From the NCBI GenBank assembly GCA_000720805.1, contig JODI01000027.1, positions 46,504-110,503 on the forward strand: a DNA stretch of 64,000 bases, given 5' to 3'. The position numbers and the translations under genes are program-made. A model generated the notes under the pieces. The model saw nothing but the letters and a program-made list of their open reading frames with translations, had not been told where the DNA came from and ran no database searches. This stretch comes from Streptomyces violaceoruber (GTDB lineage: Bacteria > Actinomycetota > Actinomycetes > Streptomycetales > Streptomycetaceae). Positions 16,901 through 25,999 of this stretch are shown here, piece after piece; position 1 is the first letter of the stretch; the number at the start of each line of letters is the position of its first letter.

Positions 16901-18037
16901 ATGTCGGTGAAGAGCCTCCGCCAGACGGTCCAGGGGTTCCTGCCGTCCCTGACGCCCGTACGATTCGTGGCCGAGGACGGCACGCCGGTCGCCAGGCAGC
17001 CGGCCGACTACGCCGAGCCCTCGCTGGAGGCCCTGCGCGAGGCCCACCGGCGGATGGTCCTGGGACGCCGGTTCGACACCCAGGCGACCGCGCTCACCAA
17101 GCAGGGCCGGCTCGCGGTCTACCCGTCCAGCCGGGGCCAGGAGGCCTGCCAGATCGGCGCCGTGCTCGCGCTGCGCCCGGACGACTGGCTGTTTCCCACC
17201 TACCGCGACTCGGTGGCGCTGGTGACCCGCGGCATCGACCCGATCGAGGTGCTGACGCTGCTGCGCGGCGACTGGCACTGCGGTTACGACCCCGCCGCCA
17301 CCCGTGTCGCCCCGCAGTGCACCCCGCTGGCGACACAGGTGCTGCACGCGACCGGTATGGCCGAGTCCCTGCGCCGCGCGGGCCACGACGGCGTGGCGAT
17401 GGCCCTCGTCGGCGACGGCGCCACCAGCGAGGGCGACTTCCACGAGGCGCTGAACTTCGCGGCCGTCTTCCGCGCACCGGTCGTCTTCTTCGTCCAGAAC
17501 AACAAGTACGCGATCTCCGTACCGCTGGCCCGGCAGACCGCGGCGCCCGCGCTCGCGTACAAGGGCATCGGCTACGGCGTGCGCTCCGAGCAGGTCGACG
17601 GCAACGACCTGGTCGCCGTGCTGGCGGTGCTGACCACGGCTGTCGAGCACGCGCGCGCCGGAGGTGGACCCGTCCTGGTCGAGGCGCACACCTACCGCAT
17701 GGACGCGCACACCAACGCCGACGACGCCACCCGCTACCGGAAGGACGACGAGGTCGAGCAGTGGCGGGGTGCCGACCCGGTCGACCGGCTGGAGGCGTAC
17801 CTGCGCTCGCGGAACGCGCTCACCGACGAGGACGTGGCGGCGCTGCGGGAGGAGGCCGAGGAGCTGGCCGCGCGGGTGCGCGCGGGCATGAACGCGGACC
17901 CCGAGCTGGACCCGCTGGAGCTGTTCGCCCACGTCTACGCCGAGCCGACGCCCCAACTGCTGGAACAGCGGGCGCAGTTGGCGGCCGAACTGGCGGCGGC
18001 CGACGCCGCCCCCGCACCGCACGAGCAGGAGGACTGA
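16901..18037 (+). CDS. 2-oxoacid dehydrogenase E1 component, alpha subunit
   Basis: A 378-residue thiamine-diphosphate enzyme subunit. The TPP signature runs from GDGATSEGDFHEALNFA (GDG at 171-173) to QNNKYAIS about 28 residues later; YPSSRGQEACQIGA and PTYRDSVALVTRGID are also typical. With E1beta and E2 it oxidatively decarboxylates a 2-oxoacid to an acyl-CoA. The family includes pyruvate and branched-chain enzymes. The neighbours (aromatic-type aminotransferase, PaaABCDE) suggest phenylpyruvate to phenylacetyl-CoA here, which is inference. It is the first gene of the plus-strand operon. ATG 16901 is preferred to GTG 16892 on spacing. Confidence 0.88.
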   Translation: MSVKSLRQTVQGFLPSLTPVRFVAEDGTPVARQPADYAEPSLEALREAHRRMVLGRRFDTQATALTKQGRLAVYPSSRGQEACQIGAVLALRPDDWLFPTYRDSVALVTRGIDPIEVLTLLRGDWHCGYDPAATRVAPQCTPLATQVLHATGMAESLRRAGHDGVAMALVGDGATSEGDFHEALNFAAVFRAPVVFFVQNNKYAISVPLARQTAAPALAYKGIGYGVRSEQVDGNDLVAVLAVLTTAVEHARAGGGPVLVEAHTYRMDAHTNADDATRYRKDDEVEQWRGADPVDRLEAYLRSRNALTDEDVAALREEAEELAARVRAGMNADPELDPLELFAHVYAEPTPQLLEQRAQLAAELAAADAAPAPHEQED

Positions 18038-18042
18038 ACACC

Positions 18043-19062
18043 ATGACCAAGGTCACGATGGCGCAGGCGCTCAACACCGCCCTGCGCGACGCTCTGCGCG
18101 AGGACGAGCGGGTGCTCGTCTTCGGCGAGGACGTCGGTCCGCTCGGCGGGGTGTTCCGCATCACCGACGGACTGACGCGCGACTTCGGAGAGCAGCGCTG
18201 CTTCGACACCCCGCTGGCCGAGGCCGGCATCGTCGGTCTCGCGGTCGGCATGGCGATGGGCGGGTTCCGGCCCGTGGTGGAGATGCAGTTCGACGCGTTC
18301 GCGTACCCGGCGTTCGAGCAGGTCGCCTCCCACGTCGCCAAGTTCCGCAACCGCACCCGCGGGCGGATCGGCCTGCCGATGGTCATCCGCATCCCGTACG
18401 CGGGCGGGATCGGCGGAGTGGAGCACCACTGCGACTCCAGTGAGGCCTACTACGCGCACACCCCGGGACTGAAGGTCGTCACCCCGGCAACGGCCGCGGA
18501 CGCGTACTGGCTGCTGCGCGATGCGGTGGCCGACCCCGACCCCGTGGTCTTCCTGGAGCCGAAGAAGCTGTACTGGTCACGTGAGGAGGCCGACCTGGAG
18601 GCGCGGGAAGTACCCCCGTTCAGCCGGGCGGCGATCCGCAGGGCGGGGCACGACGCCACGCTGATCGCCTACGGACCGTCGGTCCCGGTGGCACTGGCGG
18701 CTGCCGAGGCTGCCACCGAGGACGGGATCGACCTCGAAGTCGTGGACCTGCGGACGCTGGTGCCCTTCGACGACGAGACCGTCACGGAGTCGGTCCGCAG
18801 GACCGGGCGGTGCGTGGTCGTGCAGGAGGCCCAGGGCTTCGCGGGAGTCGGCGCGGAGATCGCCGCGCGGGTCCAGGAGCGCTGTTTCCACTCCCTGGCC
18901 GCGCCCGTGCTGCGGGTCTCCGGCTTCGACATCCCCTATCCGCCGCCGAAGCTGGAGCACGCGCACCTGCCCGGCGTCGACCGGATCCTCGACGCCGTCG
19001 ACCGGCTGCAGTTCGGCGACGAGCCGGACACCCGCCACCTCGTGAAGGGAGCGGTCGCGTGA
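18043..19062 (+). CDS. 2-oxoacid dehydrogenase E1 component, beta subunit
   Basis: A 339-residue transketolase-like beta subunit. It opens with MTKVTMAQALNTALRDAL, then VFGEDVG-LGGVFR; FDTPLAEAGIVGLAVGMAMG, RIPYAGGIGGVEHHCDSSEA and VVTPATAADAYWLL are family landmarks, and the C-terminal half carries QEAQGFAGVGAE. It pairs with the alpha subunit as an alpha2beta2 E1. AGGAGG is eleven bases before the ATG, and the start is five bases beyond the alpha stop. The stop overlaps the E2 start (GTGA). Confidence 0.9.
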   Translation: MTKVTMAQALNTALRDALREDERVLVFGEDVGPLGGVFRITDGLTRDFGEQRCFDTPLAEAGIVGLAVGMAMGGFRPVVEMQFDAFAYPAFEQVASHVAKFRNRTRGRIGLPMVIRIPYAGGIGGVEHHCDSSEAYYAHTPGLKVVTPATAADAYWLLRDAVADPDPVVFLEPKKLYWSREEADLEAREVPPFSRAAIRRAGHDATLIAYGPSVPVALAAAEAATEDGIDLEVVDLRTLVPFDDETVTESVRRTGRCVVVQEAQGFAGVGAEIAARVQERCFHSLAAPVLRVSGFDIPYPPPKLEHAHLPGVDRILDAVDRLQFGDEPDTRHLVKGAVA

Positions 19063-20555
19063 CCACCGCAACGCTGCACGAGCAGCTGTTCCGGCTGCCC
19101 GACCTCGGCGAGGGACTGACCGAGGCGGAGATCATCGACTGGAAGGTCGCCGTCGGCGACACGGTGAAGATCGACCAGATAGTGGTCGAGGTGGAGACCG
19201 CCAAGGCCGCGGTCGAGGTGCCGGTCCCGTACGCCGGCACCGTGCTGCGGCTGCACGCCGAGGCGGGCACGGCGCTGGGGGTGGGCGAACCGTTGATCAC
19301 GGTGGCGGCGGGTGTCCCCGCCGGGACCGACGGCACCGGCGGACGTCCGGGTGAGGATGCCGCCGAGCGCTACCGCGAGGAGGAGCAGGCCGGATCCGGC
19401 AACGTGCTGATCGGCTACGGCACCGGTCACGAACCGGCGCCGCGCCGTCGCCGCCGGCGAGGCGCCACGACCGCCGCGACCGCCGCGACTTCCGCGACCT
19501 CCGCGACCTCCGCGATCGGCTCGACGGCCGCGGCAGGCTCGGCGGCCGCGGTTGTGCCGCCGGTCGACCCGACGTCCGCGGCCGACCCGACGTCCGCGGC
19601 CGGTCCGACGCGCACGGCCGGTCAGACGCCCGCTGCAGGCCCAGCGGCCGCGATTGTGCCGCCGGTCGAGCCGCACGCCCCCCGGGCCATCTCGCCCCTC
19701 GTGCGGAGAATGGCCCGGGACCACGGAATCAACCTCTCCGCGCTGGTGCCTTCCGGTCCCGCCGGAGTCGTCCTCCGGCGGGATGTGGAGGAGGCCGTCG
19801 CCCGGAGCGGGCGGATCTCGGCAGAGCCCGCCGCCGGGACTCGGGCGGAGCCTGGATCGAACGGTCCCGTGCGTATCCCGCTGCGCGGTGTCCGCCGGGC
19901 CGTGGCGGACAAGCTCTCGCGCAGCCGGACCGAGATCCCCGACGCCACCACCTGGGTCGACGTGGACGCCACCGGACTGCTCCAGGCCAAGAAGGCACTG
20001 GAGGCCGCCGAACCGGGCCGTCGCGTCGGACTGCTGGCACTGCTGGCCCGGATCTGCGTCGCCGGTCTGCGCCGCTACCCCGAGTTGAACTCGGCGGTCG
20101 ACACCGAACGGCGGGAGATCCTGCGCTTCGAGGAGGTGCACCTCGGCTTCGCCGCCCAGACCGACCGCGGGCTTGTCGTCCCCGTCGTGCGCGACGCCCA
20201 TCGGCTGACGACCGTACAACTGGCCGCGGAACTCGCCCGGTTGACCGAACTGGCCCGGACCGGAAGCCTGCCGCCCGACCGGCTGACCGGCGGGACCTTC
20301 ACCCTCAACAACTACGGCGTGTTCGGTGTCGACGGCTCGACGCCCATCATCAACCACCCCGAGGCGGCGCTCCTCGGCGTGGGCCGCATCGTCGACAAAC
20401 CCTGGGTGGTCGACGGCGCGCTCGCCGTACGCAAGGTCACGCAGCTCTCGTTCAGCTTCGACCACCGGGTCTGCGACGGCGGTGTGGCCGGCGGCTTCCT
20501 CCGCTTCGTGGCCGACTGCGTGGAACGCCCGGCGACCCTGCTCGCCGACGTCTGA
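19059..20555 (+). CDS. 2-oxoacid dehydrogenase E2 component (lipoyl acyltransferase)
   Basis: A 498-residue E2. The N-terminal lipoyl domain has its modified lysine at Lys49 (VETAKAAVEV). A long Ala/Thr/Pro hinge follows (about residues 130-205) containing short repeats such as ATSATSAT and DPTSAA. Next comes the peripheral subunit-binding domain (ISPLVRRMARDHGINLSALV). The C-terminal catalytic domain ends with FSFDHRVCDGG, giving His469 and Asp473. It transfers the acyl group from lipoate to CoA. No E3 (dihydrolipoyl dehydrogenase) gene is in the window, so a shared E3 is implied. It starts with GTG, overlapping E1beta by four bases. Confidence 0.9.
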   Translation: MTTATLHEQLFRLPDLGEGLTEAEIIDWKVAVGDTVKIDQIVVEVETAKAAVEVPVPYAGTVLRLHAEAGTALGVGEPLITVAAGVPAGTDGTGGRPGEDAAERYREEEQAGSGNVLIGYGTGHEPAPRRRRRRGATTAATAATSATSATSAIGSTAAAGSAAAVVPPVDPTSAADPTSAAGPTRTAGQTPAAGPAAAIVPPVEPHAPRAISPLVRRMARDHGINLSALVPSGPAGVVLRRDVEEAVARSGRISAEPAAGTRAEPGSNGPVRIPLRGVRRAVADKLSRSRTEIPDATTWVDVDATGLLQAKKALEAAEPGRRVGLLALLARICVAGLRRYPELNSAVDTERREILRFEEVHLGFAAQTDRGLVVPVVRDAHRLTTVQLAAELARLTELARTGSLPPDRLTGGTFTLNNYGVFGVDGSTPIINHPEAALLGVGRIVDKPWVVDGALAVRKVTQLSFSFDHRVCDGGVAGGFLRFVADCVERPATLLADV

Positions 20556-20610
20556 TCCCACGCGTCTTTCCTTGTTCTCTCCACCTGGGCACACCGCACC
20601 CACCCACCTA

Positions 20611-20622
20611 CCGAACGTTCGG
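20611..20622. promoter_or_regulatory. Perfect palindrome before paaN, candidate PaaR-type operator
   Basis: CCGAACGTTCGG lies in the 79-base gap between E2 and paaN, just upstream of the paaN ribosome-binding site. It fits the ACCGnnCGnnCGG core described for TetR-type PaaR sites in other actinobacteria. No paaR gene is visible, so the cognate protein would be encoded elsewhere. Bound here it could act as a roadblock between the dehydrogenase and paa parts. Confidence 0.45.
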
Positions 20623-20634
20623 CCTGGAGCCCTC

Positions 20635-22341
20635 ATGTCCACCGACCAGCACCCCGACTTCTTCGTCCGCCACGCGGACCTGCTGCACAAGGCGGCGGAA
20701 CGCACCCACGACCGCGGCTACTGGACGCCGTACCCGGAAACACCGAGCGCCTCCGCGTACGGAGCCGACGCGGCCGAACGGGGCGAGGCCGCCTTCCGCG
20801 ACCTCCTCGACGGCCGCTTCCCGCTCGACGGGCATCCCGCCACCGGCACCGTCCTCGCCACCGAGGTGTCGCCCTACGGCTTTCCCCTCGGCGTCAGCTA
20901 CCCCCAGCTGGTGCCCGAGGTGGCCGTGGCCACCGCCAAGGCGGCGGCCACGGCCTGGCGTGCCGCGAGCCCCGACACCAGGGCCGGCGTCGCCGCCGAG
21001 ATCCTGGCCCGGCTCAACGCGGCCAGTTTCGAGATCGCGCACGCCGTCCAGCACACCACCGGCCAGCCCTTCGTGATGGCGTTCCAGGCCGGCGGACCGC
21101 ACGCCCAGGACCGCGGGCTGGAAGCGGTCGCGTACGCCTGGGAGGCACAGCGGCGCCATCCGGCCACCGCGCGCTGGACGAAGCCCCGGCGCCGGGGCGG
21201 ACCGCTGGTCATGGACAAGACGTACACCCCGGTCGGCCGGGGTGTCGCGGTGCTCGTCGCCTGCAACACCTTCCCCACCTGGAACGGCTATCCGGGGCTC
21301 TTCGCGAGTCTGGTCACCGGTAACCCTGTCGTCGTCAAGCCGCACCGAGGGGCCGTGCTGCCGCTGGCGATCACCGTGCGGATCGCCCGCGAGGTGCTGG
21401 CGGAGGCCGGTTTCGACCCGGATGTGGTGCTGCTGGCCGCCTCGCGTCCAGAGGAGCGCATCGCTACCGACCTGGCCACCCATCCCGACGTGCGGATCGT
21501 GGACTTCACCGGTTCCAGCGAGTTCGGCGACTGGCTGGAGGCCCACGCCCGCCAGGCCGTCGTGCACACCGAGAAGGCGGGGCTGAACACCGTCGTCGTG
21601 GACTCCACGGACGACTACGCCGGGCTGCTGCGCAACCTGGCGTTCTCGCTGGCGCTCTACAGCGGCCAGATGTGCACCACTCCGCAGAACATCCTGGTGC
21701 CCCGCGACGGTTTCCCCACCGACCAAGGGCCGCGTACGGCCGACGAGTTCGCCGCCGATCTGGGCTCCGCGCTGGACGACCTGCTCGGCGATCCCGCCCG
21801 CGCCGCCGCCACCCTCGGCGCGATCGTGAACGGCGGAGTCCTCGCGCGTCTGGAGGAGGCGGCAGCCATGGGCCGTACCGCCCATCCGTCGCGGACCGTG
21901 GAGCACCCGGACCACCCCGACGCCGTCGTGCGCACCCCGCTGGTGGCCCTGCTCGACGCGGAGGCCGACGAGAAGACCTACACGAGCGAGTGGTTCGGGC
22001 CGGTCTCCTTCGTCATCGCCACCGACGACACCGCGCACTCCCTGCGCGTCCTGCACGACACCGTACGGCGCCACGGCGCGCTCACCGCCTGCGTGTACGC
22101 GACGGACGAGGGCGTGCTGGCGGCGACGCGTGCGACGGCCCTGGAAGCCGGGGTGCATCTGTCGGAGAACCTGACCGGGGACGTGTTCCCCAACCAGTCC
22201 GCCGCCTTCAGCGACTTCCACGGCACCTCGGCCAACCCGGCCGCCAACGCGACCCTGACCGACCCGGCGTTCGTCCACAGCCGGTTCTCGGTCCTCCAGT
22301 CCCGCCGTCACGCGACCGCGGAGGACCGCGACCATGTCTGA
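20635..22341 (+). CDS. paaN: PaaN, aldehyde dehydrogenase of phenylacetyl-CoA pathway
   Basis: A 568-residue aldehyde dehydrogenase of the PaaN type. Catalytic Cys347 is in SGQMCTTPQNI, Glu313 in HTEKAGLN, Lys235 in VVVKPHRG, and the oxyanion Asn is in FPTWNGYPG. In the aerobic phenylacetate route such enzymes oxidise the semialdehyde formed after ring opening. E. coli PaaZ has in addition a MaoC-like hydratase domain that opens the oxepin ring; this protein lacks it and no MaoC-like gene is in the window. It is the first gene after the candidate PaaR site and overlaps the thiolase gene by eight bases. Confidence 0.88.
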   Translation: MSTDQHPDFFVRHADLLHKAAERTHDRGYWTPYPETPSASAYGADAAERGEAAFRDLLDGRFPLDGHPATGTVLATEVSPYGFPLGVSYPQLVPEVAVATAKAAATAWRAASPDTRAGVAAEILARLNAASFEIAHAVQHTTGQPFVMAFQAGGPHAQDRGLEAVAYAWEAQRRHPATARWTKPRRRGGPLVMDKTYTPVGRGVAVLVACNTFPTWNGYPGLFASLVTGNPVVVKPHRGAVLPLAITVRIAREVLAEAGFDPDVVLLAASRPEERIATDLATHPDVRIVDFTGSSEFGDWLEAHARQAVVHTEKAGLNTVVVDSTDDYAGLLRNLAFSLALYSGQMCTTPQNILVPRDGFPTDQGPRTADEFAADLGSALDDLLGDPARAAATLGAIVNGGVLARLEEAAAMGRTAHPSRTVEHPDHPDAVVRTPLVALLDAEADEKTYTSEWFGPVSFVIATDDTAHSLRVLHDTVRRHGALTACVYATDEGVLAATRATALEAGVHLSENLTGDVFPNQSAAFSDFHGTSANPAANATLTDPAFVHSRFSVLQSRRHATAEDRDHV

Positions 22342-23515
22342 TGAGATCTTTCTGATCGACGGCGCCCGCACCCCGCTGGGCCGCCACCGGGGTGCCCTGG
22401 CCTCCGTCCGCCCCGACGACCTGGCCGCCCTCGTCGTCGGCGAGGCGGTACGACGCGCCGGGATTCCGGCCGAAGCCGTCGACGAGGTGATCCTCGGCGC
22501 CGCCAACCAGGCCGGTGAGGACAACCGCAACGTGGCCCGCATGGCCGCACTGCTGGCGGGTCTGCCGCACACCGTGCCCGGATACACCGTCAACCGGCTG
22601 TGCGCCTCCGGGCTGACGGCCGTGGCGTCCGCAGCCCAGACCATACGGGCGGGCGAGGCCGACCTCGTCGTGGCGGGCGGAGTGGAGTCGATGACCCGCG
22701 GTCCCTGGGTGATGGCCAAGCCGGGCACGCCCTGGGCCCGGCCCGGTGAGGTGCACGACACCCCGCTCGGCTGGCGGTTCACCAACCCGCGCTTCAGCGC
22801 CGAGACCACCGTGTCGATGGGTGAGACCGCCGAGGAGGTCGCCACCCTGGACGGCATCACCCGCCTTGAGGCCGACGCCTTCGCCCTGCGCAGCCATCAG
22901 CGGGCCGTGGCCGCCCGGCAGGCGGGCCGCTTCGACCGGGAGATCGTCCCGGTGCCGGTGAAAGACGGCCAGGTCACCCAGGACGAGGGGCCCCGCCCGA
23001 CCACCACGTTGGAGAAGCTGAGCGCGCTGCGCACCTCCTTCCGCAGCGACGGGATCGTCACCGCGGGCAACTCCTCCCCACTGTCCGACGGGGCGGCCGC
23101 CCTGGTGGTGGCGAGCGCGGCGGCGGTCGAACGGTACGGGTTGACTCCCCGCGCCCGCGTCGTCACCGCCGCCTCGGCCGGGGTCGAGCCCCGCCTCATG
23201 GGGCTGGGCCCCGTGCCGGCCACCACCAAGGCGCTGGACCGGGTGGGCTGGAACGCCGACGACCTAGACGCGGTCGAGCTGAACGAGGCGTTCTCCTCCC
23301 AGTCGCTCGCGGTGATCCGCAGGCTGAAGCTCGACGTGGACCGGGTCAACGCCGACGGCGGCGCCATCGCGCTGGGCCACCCGCTGGGCTGCTCCGGCGC
23401 CCGCATCGTGCTCACCCTGCTCGGCCGGCTGGAACGCGAGGACGGCCGCCGGGGCCTGGCGACCATGTGCGTGGGGGTCGGGATGGGCGTGTCGATGCTG
23501 GTGGAGCGCGTATGA
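22334..23515 (+). CDS. paaJ: PaaJ-type thiolase (acetyl-CoA acyltransferase)
   Basis: A 393-residue thiolase. The acyl-accepting Cys90 is in NRLCASGL; His349 in [11 protein letters not shown] and Cys379 in TMCVGVGMG complete the active site. In this pathway PaaJ cleaves 3-oxo-5,6-dehydrosuberyl-CoA and later 3-oxoadipyl-CoA, giving acetyl-CoA and succinyl-CoA. The start ATG is within the end of paaN and the stop overlaps the next gene as ATGA. Length matches the family; specificity is taken from the operon. Confidence 0.88.
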   Translation: MSDEIFLIDGARTPLGRHRGALASVRPDDLAALVVGEAVRRAGIPAEAVDEVILGAANQAGEDNRNVARMAALLAGLPHTVPGYTVNRLCASGLTAVASAAQTIRAGEADLVVAGGVESMTRGPWVMAKPGTPWARPGEVHDTPLGWRFTNPRFSAETTVSMGETAEEVATLDGITRLEADAFALRSHQRAVAARQAGRFDREIVPVPVKDGQVTQDEGPRPTTTLEKLSALRTSFRSDGIVTAGNSSPLSDGAAALVVASAAAVERYGLTPRARVVTAASAGVEPRLMGLGPVPATTKALDRVGWNADDLDAVELNEAFSSQSLAVIRRLKLDVDRVNADGGAIALGHPLGCSGARIVLTLLGRLEREDGRRGLATMCVGVGMGVSMLVERV

Positions 23516-24273
23516 GTACGACCGTCGGCACCTCGTACGACACCCTGCTCGTCGAGCGGCGCGCGGACCGCGTCGTCGTCACCCTGCACCGTCCCGAGTC
23601 CCGAAACGCCGTCAACGGCCGCATGATCACCGAACTGCACGGTGTGTGCGAGGAGTTGGAACGCGACCCCAAGCTGCTGCTGCTCACCGGGCACGGCGGG
23701 GTGTTCGCCGGGGGCGCCGACATCGCCGAACTCCGCGAGCGTGGGCGGGACGAGGCTCTGCGAGGAATCAACAGCCGTCTGTTCGAACGGGTACGCAGGC
23801 TGCCCATGCCGACGGTGGCCGCCGTGGACGGCTGGGCGCTGGGCGGCGGTGCCGAGCTGGCGTACGCATGCGACCTACGGCTCGCCGGCCCGGAGGCGGT
23901 CTTCGGCAACCCCGAGCCCGGTCTGGGCATCCTCGCCGCCGCCGGCGCGTGCCGGCGGCTGCCCGAACTGGTCGGCGAGTCGGTGGCCAAACAGGTTCTG
24001 CTCGCCGGCCGCACCCTCGACGCCCGGGCCGCGCTCGCCTGCGGCCTGGTCATGGACGTCGTACCGGCGGACCGGCTGGCCGCCGAGGCCCATGCCCTGC
24101 TGGACCGCATGGCCCGCACCTCGGCGCTCGCCCTGCGGCTGACCAAGCTCGTCACCGATGCGCCGGGGGCCCATCCCGTGGCTGACGACCTCGCCCAGGC
24201 CGTGCTCTTCGAGAGCCCGGACAAAGAGGAGCGCATGACGCGCTTCCTGGAGAAGAAGGGAGGCCGGGCATGA
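23512..24273 (+). CDS. paaF: Enoyl-CoA hydratase, PaaF-like
   Basis: A 253-residue crotonase. Both hydratase glutamates are present: Glu115 in [15 protein letters not shown] and Glu135 in [10 protein letters not shown]. The CoA/oxyanion segment [13 protein letters not shown] is also clear. It would hydrate 2,3-dehydroadipyl-CoA in the beta-oxidation half of the pathway. The gene overlaps the thiolase and the dehydrogenase genes by four bases on each side (ATGA junctions), so the three are translationally coupled. Confidence 0.85.
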   Translation: MSTTVGTSYDTLLVERRADRVVVTLHRPESRNAVNGRMITELHGVCEELERDPKLLLLTGHGGVFAGGADIAELRERGRDEALRGINSRLFERVRRLPMPTVAAVDGWALGGGAELAYACDLRLAGPEAVFGNPEPGLGILAAAGACRRLPELVGESVAKQVLLAGRTLDARAALACGLVMDVVPADRLAAEAHALLDRMARTSALALRLTKLVTDAPGAHPVADDLAQAVLFESPDKEERMTRFLEKKGGRA

Positions 24274-25133
24274 CCCCGGCATCAGCACCGCCCGCCGTCG
24301 TGGGGGTGATCGGCGGCGGCCGCATGGGCGCCGGGATCGCCCAGTCCTTCGCGGCCGCCGGGTCACGCGTGGTCGTCGCGGAGCGCGACGGGTCCGCGGC
24401 CGCCGCCGCCATGGAGCGGATCACCACGGGACTCCGTCAGGCGGCCGAGCGTGGGACGCTCGCGGGAGCGCCGGACCTCGACGTGCCGGACCGGGTCGCC
24501 GTCGTCTCCTCGATCGGCGAACTGCCCCACGACGCGGACCTGGTCGTCGAGGCCGTCCATGAAGACGCCTCGCTCAAGGCCGGACTGCTCACCGCCACCG
24601 AGGACGTCGTGGCCGACGGGTGCGTGCTGGCCAGCAACACCAGCTCCCTGTCGGTCACCGAACTCGCCGCGGCCCTCAGGCTTCCAGGACGGTTCCTGGG
24701 GATGCACTTCTTCAATCCGGTGCCCGTGTCCGCCCTCGTGGAACTGGTCCTGGCCCCCGGCACCACCTCGTCCGCCCTGGCCGCGGCGGTCCGCTGGACA
24801 CATGCGCTCGGCAAACAGGATGTCGTCGTCAAGGACTCCCCCGGGTTCGCCAGCAGCCGCCTCGGCCTCGCCCTCGGGCTGGAGGCGATCCGCATGGTCG
24901 AGGAAGGGGTCGCCGACCCGGAGGCCATCGACACGGCCATGCACCTGGGCTACCGGCACCCGATGGGGCCACTGCGCCTGACCGACGTGGTGGGACTCGA
25001 CGTACGGCTCGCCATCGCCGAACACCTGCACAAGACGCTCGGGGAACGGTTCGCCCCGCCCCGGCTCCTGCGCGAGAAGGTCGCCCGCGGAGAACTGGGC
25101 CGCAAGACCGGTCAGGGGTTCCACCGATGGTGA
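24270..25133 (+). CDS. paaH: 3-hydroxyacyl-CoA dehydrogenase, PaaH-like
   Basis: A 287-residue NAD-dependent 3-hydroxyacyl-CoA dehydrogenase. The Rossmann motif GVIGGGRMGAGIAQSFA is at residues 12-28. The catalytic Ser-His-Glu elements are in SNTSSLSVTELA, GMHFFNPVPV and LVELVLAPGTTS; KDSPGFASSRL begins the C-terminal dimer domain and the protein ends KTGQGFHRW. It would oxidise 3-hydroxyadipyl-CoA to 3-oxoadipyl-CoA, feeding the thiolase. Single-domain length, not a fusion with a hydratase. Confidence 0.9.
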   Translation: MTPASAPPAVVGVIGGGRMGAGIAQSFAAAGSRVVVAERDGSAAAAAMERITTGLRQAAERGTLAGAPDLDVPDRVAVVSSIGELPHDADLVVEAVHEDASLKAGLLTATEDVVADGCVLASNTSSLSVTELAAALRLPGRFLGMHFFNPVPVSALVELVLAPGTTSSALAAAVRWTHALGKQDVVVKDSPGFASSRLGLALGLEAIRMVEEGVADPEAIDTAMHLGYRHPMGPLRLTDVVGLDVRLAIAEHLHKTLGERFAPPRLLREKVARGELGRKTGQGFHRW

Positions 25134-25957
25134 ACCACGACGGCACGACCGCGCAGGCGGACCGCGCGTACGGAGTGACGTACGAGGTCACCGACGGCGT
25201 CGCGGTCCTCGAACTGAGCGGCTCCAAAAGCGGCAACCCGCTCGACGCGCACCTGCGCGGCGAGCTCCTCCATGCCGCGCGCCGCCTGACGACGGACACC
25301 GCACGGGGTGTCCGGGCGGCCCTGCTCACCGCGCGCGGAAAGCACTTCTCCGTCGGGCAGGACCTCCGGGAGCACGCCCGACTGCTCGAAACCGCGCCGA
25401 CGACGGCCTTCGCGAACCTGCCCGACCACTTCAATCCGCTGGTGAAGGAACTGAGCGCGCTGAGTGTGCCGCTCGTCGTGGCCGTCGAGGGCGCCTGCAT
25501 GGGTGCCGGGCTCGGCATCGCACTCTGCGGCGACGTGCGCGTGGCCGCGGAGAGCGCCCGGTTCGCGACCGCCTTCGGCAACCTCGCGCTGGCCTCCGAC
25601 TCCGGGGTCGCCCGCGCCCTGGTCCGTCAGCTCGGCCCGTCCCGGACCAGCGGGCTCATGCTGCTGGGCGACCAGTTCTCCGCACGGGAGGCCGCGGAGT
25701 GGGGACTGGTGCACCGCGTCGTGCCGGACGGCTCCGCCGCGGCCGAAGGACTGGCCCTCGCCCGTCGCCTCGCCGACGGCCCCACCGCCGGGCACCGGGA
25801 GACCAAGACGCTGCTGCGATCGGCGGGGACCTCGACACTGCCGGCCACGCTGGAGCGCGAGGCGGTCGTCCAACGCCGGCTCGGCGCCAGCGACGACCAC
25901 CACGAGGCCGTCACCGCCTTCCTGGAGCGCCGCGCTCCGGTCTTCCGCGGTCACTGA
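25127..25957 (+). CDS. paaG: PaaG-like 1,2-epoxyphenylacetyl-CoA isomerase
   Basis: A 276-residue crotonase-fold protein distinct from the PaaF-like one. The first hydratase glutamate is replaced (GACMGAGLGIALCGD) and an acidic residue, Asp158, stands in NLALASDSG, the PaaG arrangement for isomerisation rather than hydration. The FSVGQDL loop is also typical. It would convert the ring-1,2-epoxide made by PaaABCE to the oxepin. ATG 25127 overlaps the dehydrogenase gene by seven bases; GTG 25130 is the alternative. It is followed by a 42-base gap to paaA. Confidence 0.82.
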   Translation: MVNHDGTTAQADRAYGVTYEVTDGVAVLELSGSKSGNPLDAHLRGELLHAARRLTTDTARGVRAALLTARGKHFSVGQDLREHARLLETAPTTAFANLPDHFNPLVKELSALSVPLVVAVEGACMGAGLGIALCGDVRVAAESARFATAFGNLALASDSGVARALVRQLGPSRTSGLMLLGDQFSAREAAEWGLVHRVVPDGSAAAEGLALARRLADGPTAGHRETKTLLRSAGTSTLPATLEREAVVQRRLGASDDHHEAVTAFLERRAPVFRGH

Positions 25958-25999
25958 CCGCTCCCGCCCCTCCACCGACCACGACAGGACATCACCATC

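Noticed and set aside
16901..20555. Assigning the E1/E2 as housekeeping pyruvate dehydrogenase
   Set aside because: E1 is an alpha/beta type and E3 is absent; linkage to paa genes and an Lrp regulator makes an amino-acid-derived oxoacid more likely, although sequence alone cannot decide.
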